The notes under the pieces were generated by a model, which worked only from the letters and a program-made list of their open reading frames with translations, had not been told where the DNA came from and ran no database searches. This document shows, piece by piece, positions 48,272 through 60,083 of a DNA stretch of 64,000 nucleotides. The position numbers and the translations under genes are program-made. The stretch comes from Nyssa sinensis (taxonomy: Eukaryota > Streptophyta > Magnoliopsida > Cornales > Nyssaceae). Numbering within the stretch: position 1 is the first letter of the stretch; the number at the start of each line of letters is the position of its first letter. The DNA is taken from the NCBI GenBank assembly GCA_008638375.1, contig CM018041.1:8568627-8632626 (forward strand). Reading direction: 5' to 3'.

Positions 48272-49335
48272 TAGAGGTGGCAAATGTTATTCCAAATCTG
48301 CCAATCCACTCTAACTCGTCTACTAATCAACCTGTCTTAACCTAGCCCATTTAATTAGCAAGGTCATCAACGGGATTGGGTAATGAAGGAACTCGTCAAT
48401 TTAGCGGGTCAATACAGGTTGAATATGAATGTTTAACGAGTTGAGAATGAAAAATAACAAAATAATATAAGAATATATATATATATATATATTTATATTT
48501 ATACCTCTATATAAAAAAGAACAAAATACTTTTAAAAAACTGATAAGCAAAATTGAGTTCAACTATACAATTTTAGAACTAAGACTTTGACATGTTTTAG
48601 AAACTCATAAATGAATGTATTACATCAATTTCACAATTGAATAGTTTGTGAATTCTTCAAACAAGCAACCTTGCATCATTGAAAGCAAAAGAAATCTGGT
48701 AAGTAACAACAATACTTTTAAAAAATTGAAAGAAAAGCTTTTATGTTAAGTTATTAACAGAAAGAAACTTTCATATAAACCAAATTTCCCGACTTAATAG
48801 ATTTCATAACCCACATCACCTTTCCAATTGAATATACGCATACATCTTTCCAACCAAATATATCACAGTAGCCAACCAAATTGCAAATTTTTTAACAGAT
48901 TCCCAACCGAATTGCAAAATTTTCAATAGGTTCCCAACCAAATTGCTGCAAATATATATATACACACACGTGCATATATAAACATATATTTACAAACAAT
49001 TGAATTTTCTAACTGGTACGAAGGATGGCATTGTCGTTGTAGAATAAGTGGTTTCTCTATGTGAGTTTCTTCCCTTTGCAGTTCTTGCCATTTTTTAGCA
49101 CTTTCCTTTTCACAACAATTTTTTTTTAATGTGTGTTCATATTACTTGATCAAGATGTGTCAATCTTAGATAGTGTTTTATTTTTAAAAAAAGTTGGATA
49201 GCGGATCAAATTCGGGTTAACTTGACCTGTATTCGACTAGATCAATTCGGATCAAATATATGTTCAACTCGTTTATGACCCGACTTGTTTACAACTCACC
49301 TAAATTCACCCAACCCGTCCATTTTACCAAGCCTA
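48272..49335. mobile_element. hAT non-autonomous element downstream of UGT-F, 1064 bp
   Basis: It starts TAGAGGTGGCAAA and ends CCAAGCCTA. Flanks are ATTGTAAT (48264-48271) and ATTGTAGC (49336-49343). It is the tandem-duplicated partner of the element at 53184-54268, where the 8-bp duplication is perfect. The third paralogous flank near 59640 lacks it. Stretches such as TCAACCTGTCTTAACC and the CGGGTCAATACAGGTT type are repetitive; no transposase frame. Confidence 0.8.
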
Positions 49336-50678
49336 ATTGTAGCATATATTTCACACATTAATATTACGTGCGATTATGCGTCAATCAAATCACAAATGAC
49401 GATCACTCACAATTGATATTAATATTTTTTATTATATAATAATTCGAGAATATTTAACATTATTCACAAAATAATGAGACGTCCACTAATCATAAGGAAA
49501 AAAAAGTTCTGATTTAACATAGATTTCACGTGTGAGGGAAAGAGTGCGAAGAAGAGAGAGATGTGTTAACATAAAAGTGAAATTTTTTATAACATTGTAT
49601 GCAAATTTCTTAAAATTAATAAGGAAAAGGAAAAAGGAAAAAGATAGCAACGATTTTGTTTTTATTTTTTAAATTTTTTTTGCATAATATTTCGTGTCAA
49701 ACTTGGTAAAGTAACTTTCTACTATTTAGATATGTAACTTAACTACAATATGTTATATATGTAATGCATATATATTTTTTTAATTTTATTTAATTTTTAA
49801 TTTTAAGTAAATTACACTGATCATTTCTGAAGTTTTTAAAATTATATTAATCTCTCATACTTTATATGATAATATACACTGATACTTTCTAGTCAATTTT
49901 TTTCTATCAAAAGAACAAAACTACCTATTTTATTTATTTATTTTTGTGTTTTTTAAATTACACTAATTTTTCTAACTTTTTTTAAAATTTTTTTTATTAT
50001 TTTATTTAAAAATAAATTTAATATTTTTACCATTCAACCGTCTCCATTTTTTATTTAAATTGATAGAGCCATAAAAAAAAAATGTAGCGCTAATTTTACC
50101 ATTAAAGAAGACACGTTTTTTGTGTGACATGACTTAGTATTATTTTGAATCATATAAAAAATAAATAGTAGAAAATTCAAGATTTATTAGTTTCGAGTAT
50201 GAAAGTATTTATGTAAATACAAGAGATTTGAATTCAATGTCTTTCATGTAACTTGATTGAAGATTGAACAAATAACAAATAAATTTTATAAATATTTTAT
50301 ACAGATTAAATCTAAACAATAAAGTAACTGTGAATCAACAAGATAAAGTATTTATATTATTTAAATATTAATTTTATACTTATATGTTATTTTTGATTCA
50401 GAATAAATTTAATTTCTTTTTTTTTTTTTGGATTACAAATGGAAAAGAGTTATAGGAAGAGAGGGCGCATTTTCCTAAACTTTTTGTCTATATTCTAGTG
50501 ATGAGGTAAGCAGTGATGTGTCCAACTCCATAAAAAAACTACAATTCTTCCGCTACTCAGAGTCAAACACCAGTAAAAGAGGAAAGCATTTTACAGGCAC
50601 GCCACCTTCGTCTCCAATCTCCAAATAGAGAAACAAAGGAGAAGAGAACCACGGGAGAGCTCCAAAAAACTGCTTTTG

Positions 50679-52225
50679 ATGGATAGTGAAGGAACAACAC
50701 TTGCTCCTCATGTACTCATGTTTACGGTGCCTATTCAAGGCCACATCAACTGCAACCTCCAGCTAGCCGAGCTTCTCTGCCACGCCGGCCTCGACATCAC
50801 CATGCTCGTTTCTCACTATAGCTACGATCGCCTCCTCCGTCACTCCAATGTTCAATCCCGTTTCGCCCGCTATCCCGGCTTTTGTTTCAAGACTATTTCT
50901 GATGGCCTTCCCGATGACCACCCGCGTGCCGGTCCACGGATCATGGAGATTGTTCCCGCATTAAGAGCCAATACGGGACCCCTATTCAGGGAGATGATGA
51001 TTTCCAGTAATTGCCTCAGCTCCGACAACCGGCGGCCGGTGACGACCATCATCGCAGATGGGGTTCTTAGTTTTGTTGGCGATTTTGCTTTGGAGAAGGG
51101 AATTCAACTCATTTATTTTCGTACTGTCAGCGCTTGTTCCTTCTGGGCTTGTTTCCTGTATGCAAGAACTCATCGAAGCCGGCGAAATTCCCTTGAAAGG
51201 TTTGCTTAATCTGCCACTGTAAATTGATATTTGGATCTTAAACAGCCATTAATTAAGCTAAAGATTTAAAATCTTCAATTTTGCTTTTCTTGCTTTTGTG
51301 TTTAGGAAACGGAATGGACGTTCCTGTGAAGAGTGTTCCGGGCATGGAAAGTTTTCTACGGCGGCGTGACTTGCCGGGATTTTGCCGCGTCGACGATTTG
51401 GATGACCCGCGTCTTCAAGGCGTGAAAACGGAGAGCAGACAAACTCCTCGAGCCCAAGCCGTCATAAAGAACACATTTGAGGACTTAGAAGGACCCATAC
51501 TCTCACAAATACGAACTCACTGCCCAAATCTCTTCTCCCTCGGACCCCTTCATGCGCACCTGAAGGCCAGAATCCCAACAGATCCGACGGTTTCCTCACA
51601 CTCTTCGACCAGTATCTGGGAAGAAGACCGGAGCTGTGTTTTATGGCTCGACGCACAGCCGGCGAAGTCTGTGCTTTACGTGAGCTTCGGAAGCGTTACG
51701 GTGGTGACAAGGGACCAGCTTATAGAGTTTTGGTACGGTCTGGTAAACAGTGGACAGCGATTTTTGTGGGTTATTCGACCGGACTCCATCGTCGGAGAAC
51801 ATCAGATTCCGGCGGAGCTCCTGGTGGGGACGAAAGAGAGGGGGTATATGGTGGATTGGGCTCCACAGGAGGAGGTTCTGTGTCACCCAGCTGTTGTTGG
51901 GTTTTTGACTCATAGTGGATGGAACTCGACTTTAGAAAGTATAGTTGCAGGAGTGCCAATGATTTGTTGGCCTTACTTCGCCGACCAGATGATCAATAGT
52001 AGGTTCGTGAGCGAGGTTTGGAAGCTTGGGTTGGATATGAAAGATACGTGTGATCGAGTCATAATTGAGAAGATGGTCAAAGATGTGATGGATGTTAGGA
52101 AGGATGAATTCCAACAACGGTCGGATGAGATGGCGAGATCGGCAAAAAAGGCTGTGAGTGAAGGTGGGTCATCGTATTGTAACTTGGACCACCTGATCGA
52201 GTTCATAAAATCGACGATTTTGTGA
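50679..52225 (+). pseudogene. UGT-G: UGT709-type gene with a one-base frameshift in exon 1
   Basis: Exon 1 is 50679-51199, exon 2 is 51306-52225, and the intron is 106 bp as in UGT-F. Near the end of exon 1 an extra C at 51155-51156 (TGTTTCCTGTATG against TGTTTCTGTATG in UGT-F) shifts the frame, so the last about 15 codons and the splice phase are lost. Read through the normal junction, exon 2 meets a stop within about 25 codons. Exon 2 itself is open to its natural stop. It contains the whole PSPG box (51857-51988), but with PAVVGF in place of the near-invariant PAVGGF (codon 51896-51898, one G to T change). Its sister UGT-F is broken at a different place. Probably a pseudogene; assembly error is possible. 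Confidence 0.85.
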
Positions 52226-53183
52226 AATTGATCGGCTAAAGTGGGTGCCTATTGAATTGAAAATGTTTTCAAAAAAGCATGTAATATTGTTTTTCATTCT
52301 AAAATAAGAATATGCGAACTGTTATTTGAATTATGTAAGATTTAATATTATTATGGTATCAAAATGTTATAATTTAAATATTTTTTTTAAAGTTAAAATA
52401 CAGTTTATATTTTTCAACGGCAAAATCAACTGAAAATGCTAACATGGCATTGATAACGTTGTGTTTTATATTATGATATATGTATATGTATATATAAATA
52501 TATATATATATAATATAGAAAATGGTATTTCCATATTATAGCATAGTAAACAGCACCCCTTTTGAAGTTAGAAGTTTTGCAGTATCAAATTTTAGCAATA
52601 GCAAACTTTTTGATAGAGACATTGGAATGGCTTTAAGATGAAGTATCCTTTAAAATGGACTTGGGAGCTTTATTAGAGGAATCAGACAAATATTAGAGGA
52701 ACCTCTCCTGTGACTTTGCTATTTGTTAGGAATATTGTGTATTTATTATATATATTTTAAAGAATATATAATTAAAAAAATTAATCAAAACTAGTTAATA
52801 ATATTTTAAGGGCAAAATGACATTATAATTTTAAGAATGCTGTTCAATAATCTTACCCAAAGGTCCCAAACACTTTATATCACTTTTAATATCATAATTA
52901 TTCATAAAAATATTTATTTTAAGACTAGTAAGTCAAATAGAAAACTACTAATTCTTATATTTTTTATACTAATCTAAATAAAACTAGATAAATTATGAAT
53001 AAATTAAAATAAAAAATTAAATAATCTTAATACAACTCTAAAATGACTTTTCATATTTTTAAGGTACAAAATCTGTCATACATCACTTGCCATGCCATAA
53101 TGCCACATGTGTGAAATATAAATTAGAGTAAGATAAATACTAGCATTAATAGTAAATATGAAAATTTACAATCTAATTGTAGC

Positions 53184-53379
53184 TAGAGGTGGCAAATGTT
53201 ATCCAAATCCGTTAACCCATTCTAGCTCGCCCACTAATCAACCCGTCCTAACATGCCTATTTAGTTAGCAGGTCATAAACGAGTTGGGAAATAAGGAACT
53301 TATCAATTTAGCAAGTCAATACGGGTTGAATATGAATGTTTGATGAGTTGATAATGAAAAATAACAAAATAGTATAAGA

Positions 53380-53419
<40 letters not shown>

Positions 53420-54268
53420 CTCTATTTAGGAAAGAACAAAATCTTTTTAAAAAATGGGTAAGTAAAAATGAATTCAACTACACAATTTTGGAATTAATGC
53501 TTTGACATGTTTTAGAACCCATAAATGAATGCATAGCATCAATTTCACAATTGAATAGTTTGTGAATTCTTCAAACAAGCAACTTTGGATCATTAAAAGC
53601 AAAAAGAATCTAATAAGTAACAACAATACTTTTAAAAAATTGAAAGGAAAGTTTTAATGTTAAGTTATTAACATAGAGGAACTTTCATATAAACCAAATT
53701 CCCCAACCTAATAGATTTCATAACCCCCGTCACCTTTCCAATTGAATATACACATATACATTTTCCCAACCAAATAGTATCACAGTGACCAACCAAATTG
53801 CAAATTTTCTAACAAATTCCCGACCAAATTGATGCACCAAATTGCAAAATTTTCAATAGGTTCCCAACCAAATTGCTGCAAATATATATATACACAAACG
53901 CATATATAAACATATATTTACAAACAATTGAGTTTTTTAACTGGTACTAAGGATGGCATCGTTGTTGTAGAATAAGTGGTTTCTCTATGTGATTTTCTTC
54001 CCTTTTGCAGTTTTTGCCATTTTTTAGCACTTTCTCTTTTGCAACACAATTTTTTTTTTAATGTGTATTCGTATTACTTGATTGAGATGTGTCAATCTCA
54101 GATAGTGTTTTATTTCTAAAAAGAAGTTTGGTAGTGGGTCAAATTCGGGCTGACTTGATCAATTTATGACTCGACCCGTATTCGACCGGATCAATTCAGG
54201 TCAAATATAGGCTAAACCCGTTTACAACCCGCCTAAATCCGTCCAACCCGGCCATTTTGCCAAGTGTA
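53184..54268. mobile_element. hAT non-autonomous element downstream of UGT-G, 1085 bp
   Basis: The left end TAGAGGTGGCAAATG and the right end, reverse-complemented TACACTTGGCAAAATG, form a clear inverted pair. The 8-bp duplication ATTGTAGC is perfect (53176-53183 and 54269-54276). The homologous 3' flank at about 59640 (GATTGTTACATATATTTTAC) is the unoccupied site. Confidence 0.9.
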
Positions 54269-55110
54269 ATTGTAGCATATATTTCACACATTAACATTAC
54301 GTGCGATTATGCATCAATCAAATCATAAATGACGATTACTCACAATTAATATAAATATTTTTTATTAATATAATGATTAGAGAATATTTAATATTATCGC
54401 AAAATAATGAGACGTCCACTAATCATAAAGAAAAAAGAGTTGTGATTTAACATAGATTTCACGTGTGAGGGAAAAGAGCACGAAGAAGAGAGAGATGTGT
54501 TAACATAGAAGTGAAATTTTTTATAACATTGTATGCAAATTTCTTAAAATTAATAAGGAAAAGGAAAAAGGAAAAAGATAGCAATGATTTTGTTTTTATT
54601 TTTTAAATTTTTTTTGGATAATATTTCATTTCAAACTTGGTAAAATAACTTTCTACTATTTAGATGTGTGACTTAACTACAATATGTTATATATGTAATG
54701 CATATATATTTTTTTAATCTTATTTAATTTTTAATTTTAGGTAAATTACACTGATTCTCTCTGAAATTTTTAAAATTACACTAATCTCTCATACTTTATA
54801 TGATAATATACACTGATCTCTTTCTAGTCAATTTTTTTCTATCAAAATAACAAAACTACCTATTTTATTTATTTATTTTTGCATTTTTTAAATTTTGACT
54901 AATTTTTTCTAACTTTTTTAATGATTTTTTTATTATTTTATTTAAAAATAAATTTAAGATTTTTATCAATATTTATTTGTAAAATGAAAATAAAAAGTTG
55001 GTCAAAATTCAAAAAACTGAAAAGAAAAAAAGGAATGAGCAATTTTGTCATTTTGAAGAAAAAAAAATTTGACTAAAAAGAGTATTTGTATATTGTTAAA
55101 TATAGCAGGA

Positions 55111-56100
55111 GATAATGGCCGGAGACAATATTATTTAAATTAAAATTATAAAATTTTATTTAAAACTCGAATAAAATTACAAAATACTATTTTAAAACTC
55201 ATAAAATTATAAAAAACTAAAATGTAATAATATGAACGACAATAGTTAATAATTTAGGAGAGTCATTTTCAATTGATCTCAATTGAAGTACAATTATAAA
55301 TTAAGAGAATGAATTATTATAATTGATAATGAAGACTCTTATTTGAAATTAGAATCAAATTATAAGATATTAAAATATAATTAACATATTTAATATTAAA
55401 AGAAGATATAATAAATGTGATAATTTTTTTAAATTGTTTGAGAGAGTTTTATTTGCAATCCCATCTATAAGAGAAATGGAATAAACTTCTATATATATAT
55501 ATATATATTTAATGAGTAATTTGAAGTTTAGATTACTAAAACCAAGTCTTATCAAGACAAAATCAATTTAATAAATAAGATGAGTTGTTGAGAGAACTAT
55601 TCTTCCATTGATGTTGTGATAGTTAAATGATATTAAATTAAAATTTTAATGGATGTGACACTAGCAACCCCATTTTGTAGTAATCAACGTGGACAATATT
55701 ATTTAATTTCGACTCCAATAATGGCCGGAAATAGTATATATTAAATTAAGTTATTTTTGACCGCAAATAACGTCGGTAATATATTTAATTCTGACTCAAC
55801 TAATGGTCGAAAATACTCTCTATCAACTTTAGTTATTTTCGACTCAAAACATGGTCTGTTTTTATGTTTCATATTTCCGACGCATCACACCGTCGGAAAA
55901 ACTAACTATTTCTGACAATACTATTTAGCGTCGGTAGTGATTTACTTTTTCCGACGCATTTTACTGTCGGTAAAAACTTCAGTCAGTATTACTCATTAAA
56001 AACCGACATTAACATTTGTTCGTCGAAAATAATCATTTTACCGACTAATGTTATTCCGACGACGGAATTTGCGTCGGAAATAACCTCATTTCTTGTAGTG
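55111..56100. mobile_element. Truncated CACTA (En/Spm-like) transposon, right end
   Basis: The segment ends exactly with ATTTCTTGTAGTG at 56100; its reverse complement CACTACAAGAAAT is the standard plant CACTA terminus. Just inside are many CCGACG/CGTCGG subterminal motifs (about 55870-56080), also typical. The paralogous flank at about 60490-60612 lacks it. I find no CACTACAAG-type left end near 55111, so the element looks truncated. No transposase frame. Confidence 0.8.
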
Positions 56101-56549
56101 TGCTCTTAATAACAAATGTTGCTATTTTTAAAATTTAATATTCTAATAGAAGTAATTAAATTTTTTATTTTATTATAAAAAGTTTATAAGGTGAGTACAA
56201 TTTTTAAATAAATAAAAAGTCACAGACCCCACACATTATTTAATGAAAATGAATTATTTGCTATATATCTTCTTTTAGATACAGCAAAATTGCAGTATTT
56301 GAGAGATGAAACAAATTTGTTTCAAAATTTTGTTATGTCCATTAAAGTCTTGTTTAGCCATAGCAAGACATATTAAGTTTGCCACTTACATTAAAGGGTC
56401 AGTCGGAGATAGTCTTAGAATACCATTCGGGATAATGGAATATTAATTTTCTCCTTTTAAAGGCATGAGAATCATAACTTGTTGAGGAGATAAAATCAAG
56501 TAACGTACTCTGAACCTTTAATAATTAAATAAAACTTTTTAAGTAATAT

Positions 56550-56584
<35 letters not shown>

Positions 56585-57105
56585 GAGACAAGCTTGTGTA
56601 TTTTTTTATTTTAATAATTAATAATATTGAGAATTTTTTTCATTAGATTATTAATTATCATCATTAGACCCCAAGTTGATTCCCAAAAAGAAAAATTACT
56701 AATAAAATAAATTATTAATTTTTTGAATAAAAAGTGTTTCTGGACTTATCTAGCTACCACTACTTTCTTCAACTGAATTCTTATTGTTTTAAAGGAAAAA
56801 AAAATCATTTCAGTTTAAAAAAAAAAAAAAAAAAGGGACTGTAATTGACTACAAATTAGGTAGGTGAAACAGTTTATTAGCTAAGTACATGTTACAATAT
56901 TAATTTTTACGTGTACAATCACATAAATATCATATGATTATTTAATTTTAACTAAAAAATAAATATAAATAAAATAAAAAATATGTACGTACGCATTACA
57001 TACGTGACTAATTTTGATTAAGATACGCACATAGGAAAGACCTCCTAGCTAGCCTGAAGCTTTGTATTTTTTTTAAAAAAGGGTCAATTTACTTACAAGC
57101 TTCGG
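56101..57105. other. UGT-H 3' flank, duplicated at 60650-61587
   Basis: Closely matches 60650-61587, for example the GTCACAGACCCCACACATTA stretch at about 56220 and 60773. It contains a (TA)n/(CA)n run near 56552-56590. No gene. Confidence 0.75.
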
Positions 57106-58680
57106 CTATGGCATGATCATCGATTTTATGTAGTCGATCAGGTGGTTCAAATTACTATATGAGGAACCACCTTCATGTATAGCTCGTTTTGCCAACTTGG
57201 CCATCTGATTCGCCCGTTGCTGGAACTCATCCTTCCTAACGTCCATCAGGTCTCTAACCATCGTCTCAATAATGATTCGATCACACGTATCTTTCATGTC
57301 CAACCCAAGCCTCCAAACCTCGCTCACGAATCTACTATTGATAAATTGGTCGCCTAAATAAGGCCAGCAAATCATCGGCACTCCAGCGGTTATACTCTCC
57401 AAAGTTGAGTTCCACCCACTGTGAGTCAAAAACCCTCCAACAGATGGGTGGGCCAGAACCTCTTCTTGTGGGGCCCAACCTACCATGTGGCACCTCTCTA
57501 CTGTGTTATCTCGGAGCTCCGCCGGAATTTGACTCTCTTCGTTGTCACTGGCAATAGAGTCTGGTCTGATAACCCATAAGAATCGTTGTCCACTATTTAC
57601 TAAACCGTACCAGAATTCCAGGAGCTGGTCCCTTGTTAGAATCGTAAGACTTCCAAAGCTCACATAGATCACAGATTTTGACGGCTGTGATTCGAGCCAC
57701 GTCATGCAGCTCCAATCTTCTTTCCAAAAACTATTCGAAGAGGTTGTGGACGAATTCATTTTCTCGATAAGCCTGGCTTTCAAGTGCGCATGGAGCGGTC
57801 CAATGGAGTAGAGATTTGGACATGGATTGCGCATTTGAGACAGTATGGGTCCTTCTAGGTCATCAAAGGTGTTTCCTATCACACCTTGAGCTCGAGGGGC
57901 TTTTCTAAACTCAGCCATGAGGAGTTGGAGATATGGGTCAGCTATGTCATTGACACGGCAAAAACCCGGTAAGTCACAGCGGCGGAGAAAACCTTCCATT
58001 CCGGGCACACAGGAAACCGGCATGTCCATACCATTGCCTACATGCAAAAAAAAAAAATCACCCGATCGTGTGTGATTTCTGAGAAAACAAATTGAAGAAA
58101 ATAAATTTTCAAACAGTTAGCACATCTGAATTCTCTTCAACATCGCAAAATTGTATGTACCTTTCAAGGGAATTTCGTCAGTTTCAATGACTTCGTGGAT
58201 ACGGAAAGAAGCCCAGAAGCAGCAAGAGCTGGCGGTATGAAAATAAATGAGTGGAATTCCCCTCTCTAAAGCAAAATCACCTGCAAAACTCAAAACCCCA
58301 TCAGCTATGATGCAAGTAACCGGCCGGCGATTTTCAGAGGCCAAACAATTGTTGGAGATCATCATCGCCTTAAAGAGTGGTCCCGTTACGGTTTTCATAG
58401 ACGTGAGAACTTCCATGGCTCGCTGACCGGCCCGGGGGTGGTCATCTGGAAGACCATCGGAGATGGTCCTGAAACAAAATCCGGGATAGCGGACAAGACG
58501 GGATTGAAGATTTGCATGCTTGAGGAGGCGAGCATGGCTATAATCGGAGACGAGCACGGTGACGTGAATGTCGGCGAGGCACAGAAGCTCTGCTAGCTTG
58601 AGCATGGGGTTGACATGGCCCTGCACGGGCACTGGAAACAGCAGTACATGAGGAGGTAGTCCTGCTCCTCGATGTCCCAT
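57106..58680 (-). CDS. UGT-H: UGT709-type UDP-glucosyltransferase, intact, minus strand
   Basis: Exon 1 is 58680-58161 and exon 2 is 58037-57106 on the minus strand. The 123-bp phase-1 intron has AAAG|GTACAT and GTAG|GC borders. The product is 483 aa, starting MGHRGAG like UGT-B and UGT-E. The catalytic pair is His22 (PVQGH) and Asp127 (CIIADG). The PSPG box is residues 361-404 (57477-57346), with WAPQEEVLAHP, HSGWNS and final Gln. It has YLGDQ instead of the usual Y(F/Y)ADQ, a change beside the sugar-binding Asp-Gln pair. Another change is FLRRCDLP instead of FLRRRDLP. It ends SMIMP, slightly longer than its sisters. It is the only complete gene of the cluster in inverted orientation, convergent with UGT-G. 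Reading frame and splice signals are undamaged. Confidence 0.93.
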
Positions 58681-58742
58681 TAGATTAGTCTTTGGCTTGG
58701 CTTCTACAACTACAACGATGACTTCAAATTGTTCCTCTACTA

Positions 58743-58749
58743 CTAAATA
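58743..58749 (-). promoter_or_regulatory. Probable TATA-like box of UGT-H
   Basis: On the minus strand CCTATTTAGTAG lies about 65 bases before the ATG, the same motif and spacing class as in UGT-E. The further upstream AGCTGATATTAATG..TTCTTTTCAATAACAGCTAAG block matches the UGT-B/E promoter in reverse. Confidence 0.45.
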
Positions 58750-59055
58750 GGAGACCTGTGCTACACGACGACATCGAAGGACCCACTCATCCTAGTCTTA
58801 CTCTCACATTATGAAGCTGTGTTTATGTTTTCACCTTCCTCCTGGCAGCTGATATTAATGTATTTTCTTTTCAATAACAGCTAAGTGCTTAGGCCCACCA
58901 CGTTTTAAGAAATTATAGTGTTCTACCAATGTTGGTACTTTTCTTTCAATTCAATATTGTCCACAAAAAATCAATATTCACACATTGTTCACTTGATAAA
59001 AATGCAAAACTATACTTGGAGCATCACTAATCCAAAACGTTATTTGGGCAGTGTC

Positions 59056-60050
59056 AAATGGACTTGGGAGCTTTATTAGAGGAATCAGACAAATATTAGA
59101 GGAACCTCTCCTGTGACTTTCCTATTTGTTAGGAATATTGTGTATTTATTATATATATTTTAAATAACATATAATTAAAAAAATTAATCAAAACTAGTTA
59201 ATAATATTTTAATGGCAAAAAAAACATTACAATTTTAAGAATATTAATTTATATCACTTTTAATATCATAATTATTTATAAAAATATTAATTTAAATACT
59301 AAACTACTTATTCAAGAAATATTTCTTACAAATTTATTTTTCACCTAGCCACTTCTCCATCAATTTCAACAAGTTCAAACGGCCATGCACTTACACAAGT
59401 AATGTAGAAATAATTCTTTTCACTTGGTATTGGCCAACTACTTATTCAAGATTTTTTTTTCTTTTTTAGGCAGATAAATCTGAATGATTGCATTAGTTAA
59501 TTAAAAATATAATAATGAAGAGAGAGAAAAAATCATGTATAACATGGATTGCCATGTCATAATGCCACATGTGTGAAATATAAATTAGAGTAAGACAAAT
59601 ACTAGTATTAATAGCGAATATGAAAATTTATAATCTGATTGTTACATATATTTTACACATTAATATTACGTGTGATTATATGTCAATTAAATTACAAGTG
59701 ACGATTACTTACAACTTTACAACTGATACTAATATTTTTTATTAAAATAATGATTTAAAAATATTTAATATTATTGCAAAACATTGAGACGTCGACTACT
59801 CATAAAGAACAATGATTTACGATTTAACATAGAATCCACGTGTGAGGGAAAAGAACCCTAAGAAGAGAGAGATGTATTAACATAGAAGTGAAATTTTTTT
59901 ATAACATTGTATGCAAATTTCTTAAAATTAATAAGGAAAAGGAAAAAGATAGCAACGATTTTGTTTTTATTTTTTTAATTTTTTTGAATAATATTTTGCT
60001 CCAAACTTAGTAAAATAACTTTCTACTGTTTAGATATGTGTCTTAACCAC

Positions 60051-60083
<33 letters not shown>

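Larger units (their letters stand above)
44810..50025 (+). repeat. Tandem segmental duplication, copy 1 (contains UGT-F)
   Basis: This block is repeated at about 50026-55110, with gene starts 5189 bases apart. Upstream flank, both exons, the 106-bp intron and about 3 kb of 3' flank all match. The join near 49990-50030 falls inside a GTAAATTACACT-family MITE. The copies differ by substitutions and indels, including an extra about 80 bases before UGT-G and about 270 bases present only after UGT-F. Confidence 0.85.
50026..55110 (+). repeat. Tandem segmental duplication, copy 2 (contains UGT-G)
   Basis: Second unit of the duplicated UGT-F/UGT-G block. Its right end stops in a GTAAATTACACT-family MITE (from about 54741) where a CACTA-type sequence begins. 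Confidence 0.85.

Noticed and set aside
55659..55671. CACTAGCAACCCC as the left end of the CACTA element
   Set aside because: It shares only CACTA with the right terminus, and the three bases outside (TGA) do not match those after 56100 (TGC).
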